64,000 bases of DNA from Calycina herbarum (taxonomy: Eukaryota > Ascomycota > Leotiomycetes > Helotiales > Pezizellaceae). Positions 1 through 11,188 of the stretch are shown piece after piece. The translations under genes were made by a program, and so were the position numbers. The notes beneath the pieces were generated by a model. That model was not told the origin of the DNA. It did not search any database and saw only the letters and a list, made by a program, of their open reading frames with translations. How positions within the stretch are numbered: the stretch's first letter is position 1; each line of letters starts with the position of its first letter. The DNA is taken from the NCBI GenBank assembly GCA_001414485.1, contig LLEY01000125.1, positions 118,749 to 182,748 on the forward strand. The letters run 5' to 3'.

Positions 1-1311
1 TGACAGCTTTGATCCTCTGGTTCTCTTCCCACGAGAATAGTTAGAGCGGAAAGGAACAGGTGCAGTTGATGGATCAGATGGTCTCTCAAATTTATCGTGA
101 ACTCTGGGATACTCTCCCAGGAAGAACCGGGAAGTGTGAGCGAGGAACGGTACCAGAACTTGAGACCTTCCCCACAGAAGAACGTATGGTATCGTTTTGC
201 TTCCTGCAAGTCCCTGAACGTGGCCGGAACCGAAACGTTTGGGGGCTGTGAGTCTATGTACACCATTGATCGATCCTCATCGGCAGCACCCATAATTGCT
301 AGAGCTTGCACATCAGACTGAAAGAACATTTGCATGGCTACTTCGTTGGGGTCATCCCCTTGATCGTCCAAGCTCGAAATATTCGTTGGGTACTGCCCTT
401 CGTTGCCACTTTTGAAGATGAGCTTGCGAGCATAGCGGACATGCTGCATTGCGAATCCACCATTTCCAATAAAAGGTTCCAATCGAACGAGTACGAGGCA
501 CGCGATGATAATGTTGCATGTGTCATTTGAAGTTTGGTTGGAAATTGCTTCCCGAAGGCCGCGGATAGCTTTCTCGTGCTGTTGTAATGCAAATTGTCTG
601 TGGGCGCCTTCCCCAGAATCCGCGCTGATCAGATAGGTACCGTCTGGAGATTTTTGTGTACTCGCTATCAGAGCCCCCAAAGCCACAAGGGCATGGCGAA
701 TACAAGGAGTAGAAGTGCTCTCTTGAATTGCAACCCTTTTCCAGAAAAAAGAGTGGTCCCCTAACACGAGACTAACCGAATATTCGTCAACAAAATTCTG
801 GAAGTATTGCAGTTCTTCCTGCTCGAGCTGACTTGATGTTTGTGGTGTGTGGCTAGGACTTCTAGCTAGTCGTACCATACTGGGAGAGCGAGAGCGAGGT
901 TCGATAGACCGGGTGGAGTTGGTAGATCTTACAGATCTAGTCGAGGAAGAGCGCGCGGGAAGTATTGGGGCAAGTGTAGCACTGCTACTGCTGCTTGGGG
1001 CCGTGGTGACAGATGGAGAGTCGGTGTCCTGGTAACCATCACAGGTCCATCCGGATTTTGCACATCGAGCACAACCTGATTCTGGCGCGTTAGTTGATTG
1101 CTCTGCCCATTGTTAGGATGGAGGTAGGAAGTCTTACCAGGTCTCTCTTCTCCGCATTTGAGCCTTCGAATTCTGAGCAAAGAAGAAAATTAGCACAGGA
1201 ATATGAGCACAAGTGGGAGGCAACGGGCACCTACTTGCAAGTAATACATCCTGTCTTGCTTCGAGGAGTTGAAGCTCGTTTCTTGGGAACTTTGACGGTA
1301 GAATCAGACAT
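1..1311 (-). CDS. Zn(II)2Cys6 fungal transcription factor (C-terminus cut by window edge)
   Basis: Sequence-specific nuclear regulator with an N-terminal Zn2Cys6 cluster and a fungal transcription-factor middle domain. Three exons are needed: 1311-1235, 1172-1138 and 1081 leftwards, with introns of 62 nt and 56 nt (GTAGGT...CAG and GTAAGA...CAG). Splicing reconstitutes CITC, six residues, C, eight residues, CARC, six residues, C, an exact binuclear-cluster spacing, preceded by a basic KVPKKR stretch. A Ser-rich linker follows, then a middle-domain hallmark (RHALVALGAL, about residue 220 on). The frame stays open to base 1, so the gene continues outside the window. I chose the ATG at 1311 (MSDSTVK); the frame is open further upstream, but no other ATG gives a better start. 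It is divergent from DPH3. Target genes cannot be inferred. Confidence 0.88.
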
Positions 1312-2919
1312 TCTAGGAAAGGAAAGCTGTACGGTTTGGGTATGGTATCTCATCCAGTAGTCTGGGACACGGTGTCTGGGATACATGGAATCAATATATA
1401 ACCAAGAGACTGGCCGAGGTGGAAGTGTATATCGACTGCTCTTGGCCAAGAATATAGACCCTGTCAAGCCCCGTTGACAGCGGCGGCAAGACAAGGAACC
1501 CCGTCATCCTGGAAGAGTAATTGTGTGCAGGAAGAAGAAGAAGACGGTCCTGCAGGGAGAAAGAGCGGGTGAGGACTACCCCCCAGTCTTTGTCAACAGA
1601 AGTACCCTAGGGACTACCCTACCCAAGACTGAAATCAAGCATAAGGCACCTTTTTCTGCCTTGCCTTTTCAATCATGCTGCATCGATCGGCGGAACCCTA
1701 AAGAGATCCCAGAATCTACTGCCGGATGCATTGGAGGCTGTACACCCATCGGAGTACTTTGGACTTGTAGAAACTGGGAACTCGTCTAGAAGGTAAAGGG
1801 CATCGGAGTTCGGATTTTACCGTAATCCTACTGTCTTGTCTGTATGAAGCCAGGTTTTCACAGTCACTTGACCGCAATGAGAGGAACCCGGCGTAGCTAA
1901 GGCAATCGTCAAAACCCCGTCACCGGTGTGAAGGGTAGGATGGAGGGGCATGGCATAGTATGGCATAGTATGGCATGGCAGGGGAATGGGGGGTGCTAGA
2001 GTCAAGGAGCGAAGGGAGGGGAGGGCTTTACGAAGATGGCTCAAGCTCTTCTCCATATTAGACGGACAGGAGAGAACAGTACCTTGTCAATGGAATTTGG
2101 CTGCTGGTAGGTCAGGTACATGTAGGTACAAGGTCTCTAGTTCCCACATCACCCATGCCTGGAGCAGGCAGATTCTGTCTGACGTCCTAATTGAGTAGTA
2201 TTTAGCTTCCATTGCCGCGAGATGGCGGGTTGAAGTGATTGGCAGGTAGGGCTGAGCCATATCTCAAGCTGAGGTCAGCAACTGCTGCAAGCAGTGACTC
2301 TCCAAAAGGTTGTACTGCGATGGGAGATTTCTCTCATTGTCGATTCAGTTAATTAGGTGATTTAAGTCAGTCAGCAGAGGGCTCCAATGGAGAGACGGCA
2401 GAATCTCACTGCCCGCCTGGCGTCTAAGTAGGATGGACCAACGCGGATATCAACTGCCAACACCAATACGGATCGATTCTTGCGCGGCTACTCCGGCGAA
2501 AAACTGGAACGTTGCTTTCTCACACTCATGTGGCTTCTGTGGCTTTCTGAATCGCTTCGAGAGATAGCCGGAGTATCGCGAAATATGAATGGAATCATCG
2601 AATACTTGGCAAAACCATGAATTGATGTTGTGCGGAAAAGCCGGGTAATTGAATAGGGTTGTAGGTAAGCTTAGATTAAAGAGGAATATACGAGTTCAGG
2701 GGTAGAGGTCATGTGACATTTACTACCTCTCCGGGTCTAGCCCGTTTCGCTACCGAGACTAGCCGGAGGTTCAACTTTTTAAATCGCCGGGCAGCTTTTC
2801 CCCTCCAACTTTGGAAACCCCCACCAAGAAATCGACAACCTCGACTGCGACAGCGCCTCAACCCCACTGCTACCAACACAGAACCTACCTCTATAGCCGC
2901 CGCAACTGAGGTCGACAGC
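1312..2919. other. Intergenic region between divergent regulator and DPH3
   Basis: No gene is supported. The region serves as upstream DNA for both flanking genes. At 1951-1980 a 10-bp unit (TGGCATAGTA) occurs twice, followed by a variant TGGCATGGCA. Open frames here are short and resemble nothing known. Confidence 0.5.
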
Positions 2920-3250
2920 ATGGCAGAAAACATTTATGATGAGATTGAGATAGAGGATATGACCTACGATCCGGCGATAGGAATCTACCACTACCCCTGC
3001 CCCTGTGGCGACCGCTTTGAAATTGCCCTGGACGACCTTCGAGACAAGGAGGACATCGCAGTATGCCCCAGCTGCAGTCTGATGATTCGAGTAATCTACG
3101 AAGTGGTATGTCAAGCTTCGCCATTGTCCACCAAGATGTTCCATCAGCGACTAACATGTATAGGATGAGCTCCCAAAGCCCGAGGAACAGAAGCCTGCAG
3201 AAGCGACGGTGGCACCTCCTGCTCCAGCAGCCGCGCAAGTCACCGCCTAA
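2920..3250 (+). CDS. DPH3: Diphthamide biosynthesis protein 3 (CSL zinc finger)
   Basis: Small iron/zinc-binding electron carrier for the Dph1-Dph2 radical SAM enzyme that starts diphthamide formation on elongation factor 2; in yeast (Kti11) it also serves Elongator-dependent tRNA modification. Exons 2920-3105 and 3164-3250 are joined over a 58-nt intron (GTATGT, ACTAAC branch site, TATAG) and give 90 aa. The start [14 protein letters not shown] and the CSL ligands are plain: [11 protein letters not shown], then VCPSCSL, giving CPC and CPSC pairs about 20 residues apart. Length fits the family (80-90 aa). The tail after the zinc finger is Pro/Ala/Glu-rich. The frame is open upstream of the ATG but lacks family similarity. 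Confidence 0.95.
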
Positions 3251-4068
3251 ATAGGAATAAATGCGGTTATCACAATATTTGGCGATGCCAACCCGTACCA
3301 CACGGAAGAGCCTTAGGCGCTATGCGTCAAGCCCAGAGAGACTTCTCTCGCTTCCCTTACGAATTAGAGGATATAATAGGACATCAGGGAACCTACCACC
3401 CAAGCCATATTGGCAGTGGAAAGAAGGAGCTGCAAGGCAAGCATCTGAGCACCGTTCGCTGGTACTAGTACGACTTGAACACTCTTCAATGGGAGAATCC
3501 GTTTATCGGCGCTTGCTCGTGGAAACCATGCTGTATAACGTACTGAAGGCTTTTTGAGTCATACCAAACGTCAGCTAGAAGAACTCTGAACTGCATGGAA
3601 GAAGCTGCGGCGGCTGTCAAGAGGCACAGTGATTTCCATGCGAAGCGAAGCAGCGTATTATGTCAAAATACTTCGTATTTAGCCGTACCCGTCGCTGCAA
3701 CCTTTCTCCCGCCTCCGAATCTGCGGAGAGAATTGAGCTTATCGGGACGGCATAGGTACATGAAGTCAGAGAATGTCAATATAAAATTGATTTACAAACC
3801 AATAGCGTCTGGGCTACCATACGTCACCCTCATTGGAAGATCAATTCAAAATCATCATTGCAGTACTGTGCATCGCTTTGCCGTGTCATTACCGTGCATT
3901 TAAATTTGGAAACTCCATCCCCCAAAACCAACTTTGTACATCAAACATCATAAAGACGAGATTCAGAATACCTCGCTTCCGTAAAATACCATTCCCAAAC
4001 TGTGTAAAGAGCCCACGTCACCTATCAAAACAGCCACCGCCACTGCATCCTCACAATCCATATCCCAG
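3251..4068. other. Convergent intergenic region DPH3/frataxin
   Basis: Holds the 3' flanks of DPH3 and frataxin. No coding frame with recognisable family features was seen on either strand. Confidence 0.5.
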
Positions 4069-4779
4069 CTAGGCTTCCTCAGACATATCCACACCCACCT
4101 CTGACTCTAAAAGGTCATCCAGGGAGGATCCGTCACGTAAGTATATCCACTGCCCCGAACCGGTATCCTCTTTGGAATCCTGCCCTTCGCCGGTTACAAC
4201 GAAATCGTATCGTTTTGGGCCAGAAATTGGAGACGAGAGCCATATTTGTTTATTTGGAGGTTGTTTGTTGATCACATATGTCCTATCCTCTGGCATGTTC
4301 AGCGTAAGAACTCCGGCCTGTAAGATACGAGCACACGTTAGCATACTCTCATCCTGCTTTGAGGCTCCCCCCTAGACAAGCAAGGTTCCGCATACACTGT
4401 ACTCCACATCAATGCCCTCCTTCTCCTCTGCCATTGCCTCGAGCTTCTCGATAAGACTATCCAAGTATTGGTCGCTTAATTCATTGTATTCCTCGGCGGT
4501 AAGGTCCAGTGGTGCTGAGGCTATGGTTTGGGGTTCAGCGACTTTGGGTTGCGGATTCTCACTCTCTGGCGACAGACCTTTGGACATGGGAGTGGTGGTT
4601 GAGAAGGAGAGCTTGCCAATTGACGGGTTCACTCGGAATGCCTTCCTCGTTGATGCAACTGCGATGGAGGATTGGCTGGCAATGGAGGCTCTCCCAATGG
4701 CGGCGGAGTGGAATCCTGCTCGCGGTCCGACCTGGCGGGCCATGCGGCCTGCGGTTCGTGTAATTGCTGTACGTGGCAT
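4069..4779 (-). CDS. YFH1: Frataxin, mitochondrial iron-sulfur cluster assembly
   Basis: Mitochondrial matrix protein that acts with the Nfs1-Isd11-Isu complex to promote persulfide transfer for Fe-S cluster synthesis. Exons 4779-4396 and 4317-4069 flank a 78-nt intron (GTATGC...TTACAG) and give 210 aa. The first ~75 residues are Arg/Ser/Ala-rich with almost no acids ([16 protein letters not shown]), as expected of a mitochondrial presequence. An acidic helix follows ([18 protein letters not shown]), then the core strands: DVEYS at the splice joint, [26 protein letters not shown] and SGPKRYD, the signature of the family. The ATG at 4779 is the only one suitable. Divergent from AP-3 sigma with about 360 bp between starts. 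Confidence 0.96.
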
Positions 4780-5139
4780 CTTAATCAAGAGTGGCTAGAG
4801 ACGTCGATAAGCTTGAATTGACGGTCGTATTGCCCGAGATGGTGGATTGATGTTGGGATGTCGAAGGGGATGGCTTGCGTTTGTGGTAGGGAGGACGAGT
4901 ACGAGAAGCTTAAAGTTCCTGGCCTGACCTGACGGAGCTACCCCACGTTTTTCCTACCCTGTAAGGTTACTCGTAACTGACGGCGGCCGCTTTCCTTCAG
5001 CCTTCCCGTGCCAAGTCTAGCCTCGACTGCCCAAACCATCCACAACCCCATCTCTGAATCTGAATAGCTTCATTTCTGCACGGGTACCAACCATCTTTAG
5101 GTCCTCACGCACGACAAAACTGCATAAGGAGCAACCACC
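4780..5139. promoter_or_regulatory. Shared promoter region, frataxin and AP-3 sigma
   Basis: A 360-bp divergent spacer between two housekeeping start codons. No specific binding site is claimed. Confidence 0.4.
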
Positions 5140-5773
5140 ATGATCAACGCCGTTCTGGTCTTCAACAACGCTGGCCAGCCTCGGCTCACAAAATTCTACA
5201 CTCAACTGGTATGTTCCTCCTTCATGACCCCGCTACGAAGCATCTATGCTAGACATCTTTAACGCTAATCTCCCTCAGGAAACATCAGTCCAGCAACGAT
5301 TGATTTCCGAAATCTTCACACTAGTCTCTAACCGCCCTGCCGGATCCTGCAACTTCCTCCCACTCCCCCCTCTTCTTGCCAGCTCCGGCACCTCTCACAC
5401 CTCTTCCACAACACACAATGATACCCCCTCACTCGTAACCTACCGGCACTACGCCACCCTCTACTTTATTGTCATCTCCACCTCGACCGAATCTCCCCTC
5501 GCCCTCATCGATCTCATACAAGTCTACGTCGAAGCGCTAGATCGCCTATTCGAGAATGTCTGCGAGCTAGACCTGATTTTCAATTTCGAGACACTGCATA
5601 CAACGCTAAGTGAGATGGTGGTGGGGGGTGTAGTGATAGAGACTCAGCTGGAACGTGTGGTCGAAGGGGTGAGGGCCCAGGGTAAGGTTGCAAAGAGGCC
5701 TGTGAATGAGGGGAGGAGCGGTGGCGGGTTGGGTATGGGGATGGGCGGTAATTTTGCCTGGGCGGGACGGTGA
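5140..5773 (+). CDS. APS3: AP-3 adaptor complex sigma subunit
   Basis: Small (sigma) subunit of the AP-3 clathrin-adaptor complex, which sorts cargo from Golgi/endosome to the vacuole. Exons 5140-5208 and 5279-5773, separated by a 70-nt intron (GTATGT...CTCAG), encode 187 aa. The N-terminus MINAVLVFNNAGQPRLTKFY is the classic sigma-adaptin opening, and the second exon carries RHYATLYFIV, LIDLIQVYVEALDRLFENV and CELDLIFNFE. The AP-3 type is favoured by ETSVQQRLISEIFTLVSNRP and by the Ser/Thr-rich insertion before the YRHYATLYF strand. The extreme C-terminus is Gly-rich (GLGMGMGGNFAWAGR), as in filamentous fungi. The first exon is only 23 codons, so naive prediction would miss the true start. 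Confidence 0.94.
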
Positions 5774-7482
5774 AGAAAGAGATCGTGGAAGCTTCTTTTG
5801 GTTCCTTGCCTGTGGCTGGAGAAGGTCTTCCATCTTGAACTTGATAATTTAAAGTTCCACAATTAGAAATCTTACGGGGTTGGGGGTGTGAGCGGGATGG
5901 GAGGGACGGAAGTTTAGACACAAGGGTGGGAAGAATCTTTGAACCCGAGAGCACGAGTAGAATCGGAATTTACATTCTTCGGAGATTCACGGTGACAGGG
6001 TCACGAATGGCACCGGAAGGTTTTTGTTATCGGGGTAAATGAACATCGTCGGGTTTACTCGTACCATGGGGGCTAAGAGCGTGCAGTCGCAAAACGGAAG
6101 CGGGGATATCACAAAGGGTAGGAAAGAGGCACAAAGCAAAATAGGGCAACAAAATACCCTGTATGTGCATAAATTGTTTTAGAAATCGGTGACGGATTAG
6201 GAAACCTCAAGGCCACGCCGTTGCCACGAGTTTTAAGGATCAGCATCTCACCACCACTGCAGTGACTGCAACACAAGTATCACCAGTATCTTTTCCCAAA
6301 TGGGTCTCTTGCTGAGTCCTTATGAATCATAGGTCTAAAAGGGCAACAAGGTTCTAATTCGTGGCACCGTAATTCAAGGCCTGTACGCCACTGATGTCTT
6401 GGCATGATAATGTGTGGGTGAGGTTAATTAATTATCAGGAATAGATCCTAGACGTATTCGCGAAAAATAAAAATCTAGGGGTTCTTTTGTTTCTGCCTAA
6501 CAATACGAACGTATTGCTACCGGTAGGTTATGTCATGTATCTAATTGTTTTATGGGCCTCCAGCTCGCGCTTAGTCGCTCGGTTAGGGAGCCGAGGGGTA
6601 AGAAATTCTTTTCAATATAACACGTAAGCGTAGACGCGGCAGCGCTTAAAATAACACCAATTGTGGTTGGCTCCTTGTAATTGTTACGAGTATTGTTTAG
6701 TTTATTTAATAAATTCTTTGAAGCTATTTCCCCGTTTATCAACCCGGTATAGGATCCGGAATAAGGCTGAGGAAATAAGCATTTAGTGTTCCGTCTACCT
6801 AGTCGATTCTCTTTATTTTTTACGTACGTAAGTCGATATGAACGTTTAAAGTCCTCTCATTGAATGCATCGTGAAGGTTTGCAGATGTGGTTAGATTAAA
6901 CTACTGGATATACGAGGGATCGAGCAGAAGGAAGACCTGTGGGATTCTTGAAACCGGGACTCGCTCCCGGGACCTTGCCGCTTCCTTGGAAGTTTCTTTT
7001 GGGACTAATATACGGTCTCTCTTTAGGAATCTTATAACAGGGGCAATGAAGATAACTTCGGATTGTAAAGATCGAATTTGTTTGGGACGAGGTCGGGCGA
7101 GGTAGGGCCCCAATCCCGAGTTGTCTCAACCCAAGAAGGAATAGAGTTAGACTTAGGGCTGGACTGGGATATGCTTACTTGCTCTGCCGATTTACGTGAA
7201 TGCCGCGTCATAAATTTAAGTTAAATAATAAGGAAACTCAAATTCCTCTCCTGGTATTAGCGAAAGTCGAAATCAATACAGGAAGTATGAAAAAAGCCTG
7301 ATGAACATCTTAATAAAGATTAAATGACAAATAAGACAGTAATCGACCCAAGAATAGCTCAGCGTGCTTCCTTCGGAAGTACTCTATACTATCAGGTGTA
7401 TCAATGAACCCTTGCGATCTATCGAACCATGAATATCACATTGAATCCCAAGAACTGGGGAACAGTTGTGTGCGGCCCGGTA
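5774..7482. other. AT-rich intergenic region left of the mariner element
   Basis: No gene supported. From about 6400 the sequence becomes AT-rich with islands such as CGCGCTTAGTCGCTCGG, suggestive of decayed repeats. A short GC-rich hairpin (CGGGACTCGCTCCCG, about 6955-6970) is present. I cannot name a family for any of it. Confidence 0.4.
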
Positions 7483-7512
7483 CGGAAGGGGGTGGACAGT
7501 GGGTCTCGCCCA
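7483..7512 (+). repeat. Left terminal inverted repeat of the mariner element
   Basis: 30 bp, identical to the reverse complement of 8708-8737, immediately preceded by TA. Confidence 0.93.
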
Positions 7513-7616
7513 CACTTGCCGGGCGGTGAGCATCATCGAAACTCGTAGAACCTATGCCTCCGCCATTGATTTAATGTCTCTCCCTTACAAATTTGTATTT
7601 AGTAAAAATCGTCAAA

Positions 7617-8657
7617 ATGCCTTGGATACATGAAACCCTAACTCGCGTGCGATTTAAAACCCTCCTTAATGAAGGATACTCTATTCGTTCTGCTGCTTAT
7701 AAACTCGGTATCCCTTGCTCTTCTACACAATATTTCATCGATAAGCCTAATCGACAGTCAAAACCTCCCAGTACCTCTATAATAATATCTGAAGAGCAGA
7801 TTTAGGAGATAATTAAGTGGTTTATAGGCTACATTAATCGTCGAAACCTTACTCTTTATTAAATCCGTAAGCAGTTTCATCTTGACTGTTGTAATAGGAC
7901 GCTCTTACGAACGTTTGCACAATATAGCTATCATTATCATATCCCTGATTATAAGCCTTTTCTCTCTAAGGCAAACAAACGAAAGCGTTGGACTTTTTCT
8001 ATACTTAATTAGGACCGACCAAAAGAGTACTAGAGGAAAGGACAATTTATAGATGAAACGATTACACGGACTAATCTCTTACGCCGTCGAAAGATCTTAC
8101 GAAAACGTGGAGAACGACGACAATTAGATTGTATTCAGTTTACGTTCCATTCGAGCCATAAGTCAGTAATGGCGTGGGCGGCAATTGGGTATAACTATAA
8201 GTCTAAGATTTATTTTATATCTTACGAAGGAGAAGGCAAAGGGTTTATATAATAAAAGTATACGAATCAAATCCTCCGAGGGCCTCTTAAAGAGATATTT
8301 GAGCAACTAGGAGACTTCTTTTGCGTAGAAGATAATAGTAACGTTTATAGAAAGAAAGATACACCTACGAATTACGAGTTATATAATGCCGTTCGATTAG
8401 AGTGTCACATATACTCTATTAATTAGCCTCCTTGTTCCCCTGATTTAAATCCGATTAAAAATGTCTAGAGAGTCTTAAAGCAAAAGCTACGGAATCGGAA
8501 TCCTCACGGCGGGTGGAAATTAGAAGACTTAAAGTCAGCTATTTTGGATATTTGGGATAATGAAATCTCTATTGAAATGATCAATAGATTCGTTGATACT
8601 ATGCCTCAAAGGTTAGAGAAGGTACGAGTACGTAAAGGAGGGCCCCCTGGGTGGTGA
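7617..8657 (+). pseudogene. Tc1/mariner transposase, broken by in-frame stops
   Basis: 347 codons in a single frame from ATG 7617 to TGA 8655, the usual length for such a transposase (about 345 aa). The N-terminus has a helix-turn-helix-like stretch (LNEGYSIRSAAYKLGIP). The DDE half shows VMAWAAIGY, VEDNSNVY (second acidic residue) and PPCSPDLNPI. Eight premature stops lie at 7803, 7860, 8010, 8031, 8250, 8253, 8424 and 8466. At 8424 and 8466 family context expects Trp (TGG to TAG). The residue after SPDLNPI, normally Glu or Asp, is Lys (AAA). These are G:C to A:T changes, as produced by repeat-induced point mutation. No frameshift is needed to read end to end. Confidence 0.9.
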
Positions 8658-8707
8658 TGTAAATAGATTTTCTAATTCAGCGTAGAATCTGGCAGAAAAC
8701 AAGGGGA

Positions 8708-8737
8708 TGGGCGAGACCCACTGTCCACCCCCTTCCG
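8708..8737 (-). repeat. Right terminal inverted repeat of the mariner element
   Basis: Exact inverted copy of 7483-7512, followed by TA. Confidence 0.93.
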
Positions 8738-10389
8738 TACATCACCTCCTCCTAACCGAATGTCCCGGTTGCAGATTACAAAACCACCCGAGAACTCTCC
8801 GATTGAGTACCTCGTGTGCTGAAACATGGATCGAGTCCAAATCAAGAAAGGAGAAACAGGCGAAGGTTGAAAATACGCATACAAGATGATCGCATCATTT
8901 ATGATGCAACTACCGACAAGGAAACAAAACAATATGATTACGGATGATGAACAATTCGTCGTTGTTTACCGCGTTAGTCATGTCCACTCTCCAAGAATCG
9001 GTAGAGAAATAGGTAATTGGCGAGAACATTTCTTTACCCCGCTTCTTCCCCTTATGCAACCGTCCTTTTTTTGTCTTACACAATGACAATGCTTCATAAC
9101 CCAGTCGTTCGATGCGGAGAACCAGATGTGACCTTGGTACATGTACATTAGGCTACAGTGTTTAAGGAACATTCCCCCTCCAGAAAGAGTAGTTAAATGA
9201 AAGCTGAAAAAGAATGTCTCTATTCCAAGATAACTGTCTCAACCCTGGTACATTTTGGCTCTTTCTTCGTACCCCGACCAGTCATAAGGCCATAAAGTCC
9301 GCAAGCAATGGATATGTACAACAATGGCACAATACACCGGGTTCATCTCTTGCCGAATTTCCACCACAGCGAGAATAACACGCGAATCGTACTATTTTCA
9401 TGTATAGAACTGAAGATTTATTCGGCTTCACACCTGAGGCTTTCATTCTCGGCATTGTCTTTTATAAAACCATTTTGATGTTGGTAACGTTCAAAATAAA
9501 TATGCACGAGACATTCACCGCAAGTTCCCCGTAACACTGCACATTGAAGACAAGGTTGCGTTCGTCATCGGCCTATCCGCGTCCAGTATACCGAAGCAGT
9601 GAGAAGGTTCCCTCTCCTTGGGTCAATATTTACAAGCGCTGAGCCACGATTGTCTGACATAATATGTAGAAGTTTTACAAATATTGCCAACACGGTCACC
9701 GATCAGGTGATAGGTGGCGCCGTTTTGGGGTCGAAATCAAGTAAGTCAGAACCTTTAAATGCTGACAGATTGCATACCGAAGTATATGATGAATGATAAT
9801 AAGCGGTGTAGTCTGCTGCATGAAAAGACAGCCCTAGATATTGTAAAAGAAAGGGAAATGCAATAAATCTTGTTTCTACCAACATCATTGCGCTTAGACA
9901 GGGGATTTCCAACCGACTTTGGTACGGAGTACAGAGAATGCCCAGACCGAGTATGATCGGTCTGCCTCGCCTGCGGAAAGATTGCAGGTGAGAATTCCTA
10001 TGCCAATTGAAATTACGATTCAACACTCGTCATTGGCCCAGACCCGATCTCTGCCATCACATCCACCTTCCATCTTTCTAGAATAGAATAAAATAATGTT
10101 ACAAGGAACATTGGAATTGATTAATGCGTTTGAGCGGAGTTTGTTGGTACTTCCAACATGAAAGCCTCTTCCCCCCATTCAATACGAAACAAAACAACAG
10201 ATGTTGGTTATTATTCCAACCCGAAGAAAAGATGCATTACGAACAAAAAACTCCATTTGAATGCAACGCAACTGGAATACGCCTATAGCTGGTGCCAACA
10301 AAAATGGAACTGCCATATCAAAACGTAGGTCGAACAATTATAGAACAACGTGTATCCCGGTAATACGACGATAGAGGAGGAATGAAGAA
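8738..10389. other. Intergenic region right of the mariner element
   Basis: No supported gene. Open frames (for example 9703-10026, minus) have no recognisable domain and irregular composition. The right part is the 3' flank of the small membrane-protein gene. Confidence 0.45.
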
Positions 10390-10935
10390 TCAATTCCCAG
10401 ATCCAGCAACGGGGGAGCCCTCATCTGGTCCGGTTCCAGGTCTTCGCCGTACATCATCCCTCGACCATATTGACCCAACCATGCCAAAGAACCATTTTCG
10501 TACCTTGAGTATATCAGTAAGTGATCAAACAGGAAAGGGTTATGCCATTGGCATCATACCGCATGGAACGGTGGTTTCGTCTGGTCGCTACTCGTCTCTG
10601 TATTCCAATCTAAGAAAAGTACTCCGTATATGGTTACAACTGCGTCATTGAAACCGTCAACATGGGTCCCTTCTATAGCAGACTTTCTCCTGGGCAGACC
10701 CACAAACAATCGATCCAAATTGTACCAGCTTGACAGCCTTCGTCCATCTCGGTCGTGCCCACTTTAGCTTTGATCTCCTCTTGAACTTGCGCTCGAGTCT
10801 GAACTGGTGTTTGGGGTTGATATTCGAAAAGTTTGGAGGCCATGAATGTTTCGCTTTGTAGGGATTCGTATAGATGTAGGGCGCCGATTTCCGCACCGTA
10901 GCTTGCGCAGTTCTGCGAACTAGTGTTGGCAACAT
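10390..10935 (-). CDS. Small basic single-span membrane protein, probably mitochondrial
   Basis: Visible only after splicing: exons 10935-10704, 10639-10560 and 10503-10390, with introns of 64 nt (donor GTGGGT, acceptor ACGCAG) and 56 nt (GTATGA...TCAAG), give 141 aa in one continuous frame. The N-terminus is Arg/Thr/Ala-rich (MLPTLVRRTAQATVRKS), like a mitochondrial presequence. A strongly basic stretch follows (RLERKFKRRSKLKWARPRW), then one hydrophobic span across the first splice joint (GSIVFVTIYGVLFLDW) and a soluble tail (VRKWFFGMVGSIWSRDDV). I recall similar small proteins in filamentous ascomycetes without a function; none is assigned. The first donor is non-canonical, which is the weakest point. 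It is divergent from LeuRS over 253 bp. Confidence 0.72.
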
Positions 10936-11188
10936 TTCTGTTGTTGTTGATGCGCAACATTAATTGGAGCTCTCTCAAGGCTCGCTCTCTCGAAGAAGGG
11001 TTTGCTGCCTTAGGCTAAAGTATTTTCAGGCATCCACAATATCCCTGCTGCCCATCAACCCCACCAAATAAATTTTGGGTGTTTGACTCAGTCCAAGCTT
11101 GGTGAGTCGAGGACGGCGAACAACACAGAAACAAGACTACAAATAACCCCATTCAACTCCCTCATTCGCCATTGAAGCAACCGCAACC
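10936..11188. promoter_or_regulatory. Divergent promoter, small membrane protein and LeuRS
   Basis: 253-bp spacer between opposite start codons. It contains the TGACTCA heptamer listed separately and a near match TGAGTCG at about 11103. Confidence 0.5.
11084..11090 (+). promoter_or_regulatory. Candidate CPC1/GCN4-type site TGACTCA
   Basis: Perfect TGACTCA, the general amino-acid-control element bound by Gcn4 in yeast and CPC1/CpcA in filamentous fungi, lies 99 bp upstream of the LeuRS start codon. Aminoacyl-tRNA synthetase genes are known targets of cross-pathway control, so location and sequence agree. Function here is inferred. Confidence 0.5.

Larger units (their letters stand above)
7483..8737 (+). 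mobile_element. Tc1/mariner-type DNA transposon, full length, inactivated
   Basis: A 1255-bp element with perfect 30-bp terminal inverted repeats (begins CGGAAGGGGGTGGACAGTGG) at 7483-7512 and 8708-8737, flanked on both sides by TA (7481-7482 and 8738-8739), the target duplication of this superfamily. Inside is one transposase reading frame carrying multiple nonsense codons but no frameshift. Ends are intact while the coding region is dead, so movement would need an enzyme supplied by another copy. It sits in a gene-free stretch. Confidence 0.93.

Noticed and set aside
6940..7110. Hairpin and GGTCGGGC-type sequence suggesting a tRNA gene
   Set aside because: No T-loop consensus GGTTCRANYCC, no acceptor pairing or anticodon arm could be assembled.
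9703..10026. 107-codon minus-strand frame
   Set aside because: Starts at a non-informative position, composition is irregular and no motif or spliceable continuation was found.
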